Shown piece by piece: positions 61,742-64,000 of a stretch of DNA of 64,000 bases (position 1 is the stretch's first letter; every line of letters starts with the position of its first letter). The stretch is from Paenirhizobium daejeonense. GTDB lineage: Bacteria > Pseudomonadota > Alphaproteobacteria > Rhizobiales > Rhizobiaceae. Made by a program: the position numbers and the translations under genes. The stretch lies in assembly GCF_014280875.1 (NCBI RefSeq), contig NZ_JACLAL010000001.1:434001-498000 (forward strand), given 5' to 3'. Below the pieces are notes generated by a model. The model was not told where the DNA came from and did no database searches. It was given only the letters and a program-made list of their open reading frames with translations.

Positions 61742-62092
61742 ATGCGTCGCATTGTCCCGATCCTGCTTTTTCTCGCAAGCATGCCTTTCGTGGCGAAGGC
61801 GGCCGAGCCGAACTTCTACGAAAAGGAGATCGGTTCGATGAAGGATTGCGACGCGATTTTTACCGCCAATACGCCGGACTGGAAAAACCGGCCGGAATTC
61901 ATCACGCGTAACCTCTCGGGTGGACGCAAACAGGTCGTGCAATGCCTCCCCGACGGCGTGGTCGAACTCTATTGCGATCCGCAGAACCGTCACTCGATGG
62001 CGGCGGTCCTGGAAGGCGAGACGCTGCCGGCCTGCAGCAAGATCACGCCCGGCATCAAGATTCGTGATGCGGAGACGTTGATGAAGCGGTAA
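61742..62092 (+). CDS. Small exported protein of unknown function
   Basis: A 116-residue protein with a signal peptide (MRRIVPILLFLASMPFVAKA, cut after AKA). The mature part (about 96 residues) has four cysteines (MKDCDAIF, QCLPDG, YCDPQ, PACSK) that could form two disulfides. GAGGAG nine bases before ATG supports the start. It lies downstream of the AhpD-like gene but 89 bases away. Family not recognised. Confidence 0.7.
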   Translation: MRRIVPILLFLASMPFVAKAAEPNFYEKEIGSMKDCDAIFTANTPDWKNRPEFITRNLSGGRKQVVQCLPDGVVELYCDPQNRHSMAAVLEGETLPACSKITPGIKIRDAETLMKR

Positions 62093-62138
62093 GTTTACTG
62101 GTCGTCTCTGTCTTGCCGATTGACTATCTGCTGACGCC

Positions 62139-63011
62139 TCACGGTAACGTCGCACTCGCACCGGCTGCAATTTGCGCTACCGCAGACGATCCCTTTACCG
62201 CTCGCATATCCTTTACCATCTCTGCCACGGTAATTGCTGTGAGGCTGAAAAGCTGCCCTGCACTTGCAGCGTCCAACTCATCACGAGGATGCATCAGCGG
62301 ATTTCGGTCAAGAGAACGCATTCGATCTAACATCGCCGTCACCTTTCTTGAAGGTTTCGGATTGATACCCTTCCCGTTAGCCAATTCTTCCGCAGCCTTG
62401 ATGTACTCGTTCCAAGTAAACAGTTTTTTGGTCACTCCATAAGCGCGGAGATAGTCGTCCATTACAAGCTCCGTGCCGCGTAGCGCATGAAAACCACATG
62501 CGGTGGGAAGGTCGAACGCTAAGCAGCGACCGGCGTCGTCAAATTCCTTTAGCGCCTCTCGGGACATATCAGCGCGAAACTCTGCAGGAATTGCCTTAGA
62601 CGCATTGGCTACGAGGTCCCGTGTTCTGTAGATAGCTATTTGACCTACAGAATAGACGTCCACATCATTACACTCAGCTTCAAATACGCTCCTGAAAGAG
62701 CCAAGCTTCTTCAACATTGCATTCCATTGGTATGAATATAATTCTATATTCATTTTTTCAGAAGAATACTGACCGTTGACCATCACGTTGGCAGGTATCC
62801 ATTCATTTATCGCGCTTAGGAGTTCCCCGGCGACCCTCTTGCATGTCTCAAACCCGTTGTCATCGCTAATAAATTTCTCTAGTTTTGGCGGGATTAGCCA
62901 AATGGCGAAAAGTACCTCACCTGCCATCGACTTTTCGACCGAAAGAGACTTTTGCATTGTTTGAAGATATTCGCCGAGCTCGAAGTAATCAATAAGATTT
63001 ACGCGTATCAT
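62139..63011 (-). CDS. HEPN-like domain protein, possible defence or toxin protein
   Basis: A 290-residue protein poorer in GC than the genome. Residues 170-192 (TACGFHALRGTELVMDDYLRA) and 236-241 (RNPLMH, then PRDELD) match the pattern of HEPN-like proteins: a helix with FHALR.TE and the R-x4-H motif (Arg236, His241) with Asn after the Arg, the RNase active-site signature of HEPN toxins. The N-terminal 160 residues show no known domain. It has no obvious antitoxin partner next to it. An RNA-cleaving role is inference from this motif. It lies immediately left of a possible gene-transfer-agent cluster. Confidence 0.65.
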   Translation of the reverse strand: MIRVNLIDYFELGEYLQTMQKSLSVEKSMAGEVLFAIWLIPPKLEKFISDDNGFETCKRVAGELLSAINEWIPANVMVNGQYSSEKMNIELYSYQWNAMLKKLGSFRSVFEAECNDVDVYSVGQIAIYRTRDLVANASKAIPAEFRADMSREALKEFDDAGRCLAFDLPTACGFHALRGTELVMDDYLRAYGVTKKLFTWNEYIKAAEELANGKGINPKPSRKVTAMLDRMRSLDRNPLMHPRDELDAASAGQLFSLTAITVAEMVKDMRAVKGSSAVAQIAAGASATLP

Positions 63012-63140
63012 GTCGCCGACTCCGTTGGTTTATATTTGAGTTGTAGCATGTTTGAAGTTCTTGGAAAACGATCAGGCACGCCTGGTGAGCCCAATTGTGT
63101 CCATCTTGGCGCATCGAATTCAAAAATAGGAAAATAATCC

Positions 63141-63169
63141 TTGACGGCGTGACGGTCGTTTGATAGGGT
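63141..63169 (+). promoter_or_regulatory. Candidate sigma-70-type promoter
   Basis: CTTGACG at the -35 region (TTGACG 63141-63146), a 17-base spacer and TAGGGT at -10. The -35 matches the alphaproteobacterial CTTGAC consensus, the -10 only partly. It lies about 97 bases before the intrinsic terminator at 63244. Confidence 0.4.
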
Positions 63170-63174
63170 TCAGG

Positions 63175-63267
63175 CATCGTCGGAGAGTTGCGGCCGGAGC
63201 GGAAGGCTTCGGGGCGCGGTGTTCGGCAAAGGGATTGTAGCAGGGCTCGGGCGACCGGGCCTTTTTT
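63175..63267 (+). ncRNA. Candidate small RNA or attenuated leader
   Basis: Between the candidate promoter and the strong terminator at 63244-63267 lies a GC-rich stretch of about 93 bases with no open frame of note. It could be a free-standing small RNA, or the leader of the next gene (start at 63316) with transcription attenuation. It does not match 4.5S, 6S, tmRNA or RNase P patterns that I know. Confidence 0.35.
63244..63267 (+). terminator. Intrinsic terminator in front of the GTA-like gene
   Basis: GGCTCGG, loop GCGA, CCGGGCC, followed by TTTTTT. Seven pairs with one T-G. No plus-strand gene ends just upstream, so it must end a small RNA or an attenuated leader. Confidence 0.75.
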
Positions 63268-63315
63268 ATTGGCCGGTGGTTGCCTTGCGAAGCCGGCGGT
63301 GAGCGGGAGGCGGCG

Positions 63316-63909
63316 ATGCGCAAAGAGCGGGAAATCGATCTCATGCTGTCGGGCCGCGAGCCTTTTGCTTTCGAGCGTGAGGGCGAGGGCTGGAGCTTCG
63401 AGCAGATCGGGCGCGCGGCCGAGCGCGTGGTGCTGGAGTTGAAATCGGCTGAAGGCCTTTCCGCCGCTGACCGCTATGAGCTGCTGCTCAATGAGTTGAT
63501 GGGCGAGATGGCGCGGCAGTTCGAACTGTTTCGCAACCTCCGGGCTTCGGCGGAAGCGATGCTTTCGCGGATCGAGGTGGAGGGCGGAGCGGCCGACGAT
63601 GCGTCGGCAAAGCTTGCCCGCGCCGACGCCAAGGCGGCGACCGATGCGATCTCATTGATCGTCCGCACGCTGGAAAAGGTCGATGCGCTGCAAAGGCAGT
63701 TTGCCCGCGACCGGGCGGAAGCCGAGGAACAGCGAGCCGAGAGCGAGGATCATGACCGGATACGACAGGAACTCGCTGACCTCATCGAAGAGCGGGCACT
63801 GGAACGCGCTGCCGCCATGCTGGCCGCGCGCGGCGACGGCTCTGGAAATGCTGATGGTGTTGCGGCTGGGTGTGCCGGCATGGAGGCCGGATGTGGGCCT
63901 CCCGGATAA
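63316..63909 (+). CDS. Helical protein resembling the first gene of rhizobial GTA/prophage packaging clusters
   Basis: A 197-residue protein starting MRKEREIDLMLSGREPFAFERE, with GGGAGG five bases upstream. It is largely helical and charged. The central FELFRNLRASAEAMLSRIEVEGG and KLARADAKAATDAISLIVRTLEKVDALQRQFARDRAEAEE (in outline) resemble small-terminase-like or hypothetical proteins that precede the DNA-packaging (large terminase) gene of alphaproteobacterial gene transfer agents. A partial gene follows at 63926. The assignment rests on memory of this family and on position at the window edge, so it is tentative. Confidence 0.6.
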   Translation: MRKEREIDLMLSGREPFAFEREGEGWSFEQIGRAAERVVLELKSAEGLSAADRYELLLNELMGEMARQFELFRNLRASAEAMLSRIEVEGGAADDASAKLARADAKAATDAISLIVRTLEKVDALQRQFARDRAEAEEQRAESEDHDRIRQELADLIEERALERAAAMLAARGDGSGNADGVAAGCAGMEAGCGPPG

Positions 63910-63925
63910 CCGGGCGGCAAGCTGG

Positions 63926-64000
63926 ATGACGGAAACAAAGGCAAATCATCGGGTCGCGGCGTCCGCAAAAGCGGTGGCTGCGGCGACAGAGCGCATGACC
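63926..64000 (+). CDS. Start of a further gene, cut by window edge (possible large terminase)
   Basis: An open frame MTETKANHRVAASAKAVAAA runs 25 codons to the window end without a stop, 16 bases after the previous gene. It is too short for identification. If the cluster is a gene transfer agent, the large terminase would be expected here. Confidence 0.35.
   Translation, partial: MTETKANHRVAASAKAVAAATERMT

Noticed and set aside
63175..63267. 4.5S/SRP RNA or another housekeeping RNA
   Set aside because: The conserved SRP apical loop (GGTCAGG..CGGAAGG..GCAGCC) is not present in the right order; only isolated short matches exist.
1..64000. tRNA genes, rRNA genes, CRISPR arrays, IS elements or integrases
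   Set aside because: Scanning for conserved arms, regular spacers and transposase or integrase signatures in the reading frames gave nothing convincing. A program search would be needed to exclude a degenerate tRNA.

Overview
The window looks like the chromosome of a member of the Rhizobiaceae (Rhizobium, Agrobacterium, Shinella, Ensifer and relatives). The grounds are high GC with rhizobial codon use, a MucR/Ros regulator beside a DnaA-domain-IV-like protein and a DUF6456 protein, a complete Pha/Mrp antiporter operon, a CueR-CopA-CopZ copper module, families typical of the group (DUF5330, DUF2336, DUF1491, YcgN), and short palindromic intergenic repeats of rhizobial type. Genus and species cannot be fixed from the sequence alone. 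No tRNA, rRNA, CRISPR array, IS element or integrase was recognised.

Layout. 0-2 kb (minus): edge of a PACE-type efflux gene, a small conserved protein, ribosomal protein S21 and a cold-shock protein with its terminator. 2.4-7.6 kb (plus): secreted polysaccharide deacetylase, a duplicated-PAS diguanylate cyclase, a membrane adenylate cyclase and a secreted trypsin-like protease fused to PAN-like domains. 7.6-17.7 kb: stress and regulatory genes, including a universal stress protein-DksA pair behind a perfect FNR/FixK box, HlyIII, an XRE-cupin/GNAT divergon, an AraC regulator, MsrB, and a TetR/membrane-protein pair with matching operators. 17.9-23.9 kb: phaA-G. 24-27.5 kb: mucR, the DnaA-like/DUF6456 pair, SufE and a DUF5330 protein. 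27.9-32.1 kb: histidine kinase, peptidoglycan-binding protein and a soluble chemoreceptor.

32.1-42.3 kb is a minus-strand fatty-acid beta-oxidation block: ETF-ubiquinone oxidoreductase, thiolase, FadN-like two-domain enzyme, acyl-CoA dehydrogenase, acyl-CoA ligase and MaoC-like hydratase. It diverges from a TetR regulator, so activation, oxidation and delivery of electrons to quinone are grouped under one plausible regulator. 42.5-50.2 kb carries small accessory genes (VOC, GNAT, double DUF1801, TadG-like, DUF2336, DUF1214/DUF1254). 50.2-52.4 kb is an AT-rich islet with a secreted-protein gene broken by one in-frame stop and an unrecognised membrane-anchored protein. 52.5-57.4 kb holds a GGDEF protein, a class A penicillin-binding protein, a YcgN-type protein and a MazEF-like toxin-antitoxin pair. 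57.6-61 kb is the copper module with two CueR boxes. 61.3-64 kb ends with an AhpD-like protein behind a long inverted repeat, a HEPN-like protein of possible defence or toxin type, a candidate small RNA or attenuated leader, and what may be the left edge of a gene-transfer-agent/phage-packaging cluster.
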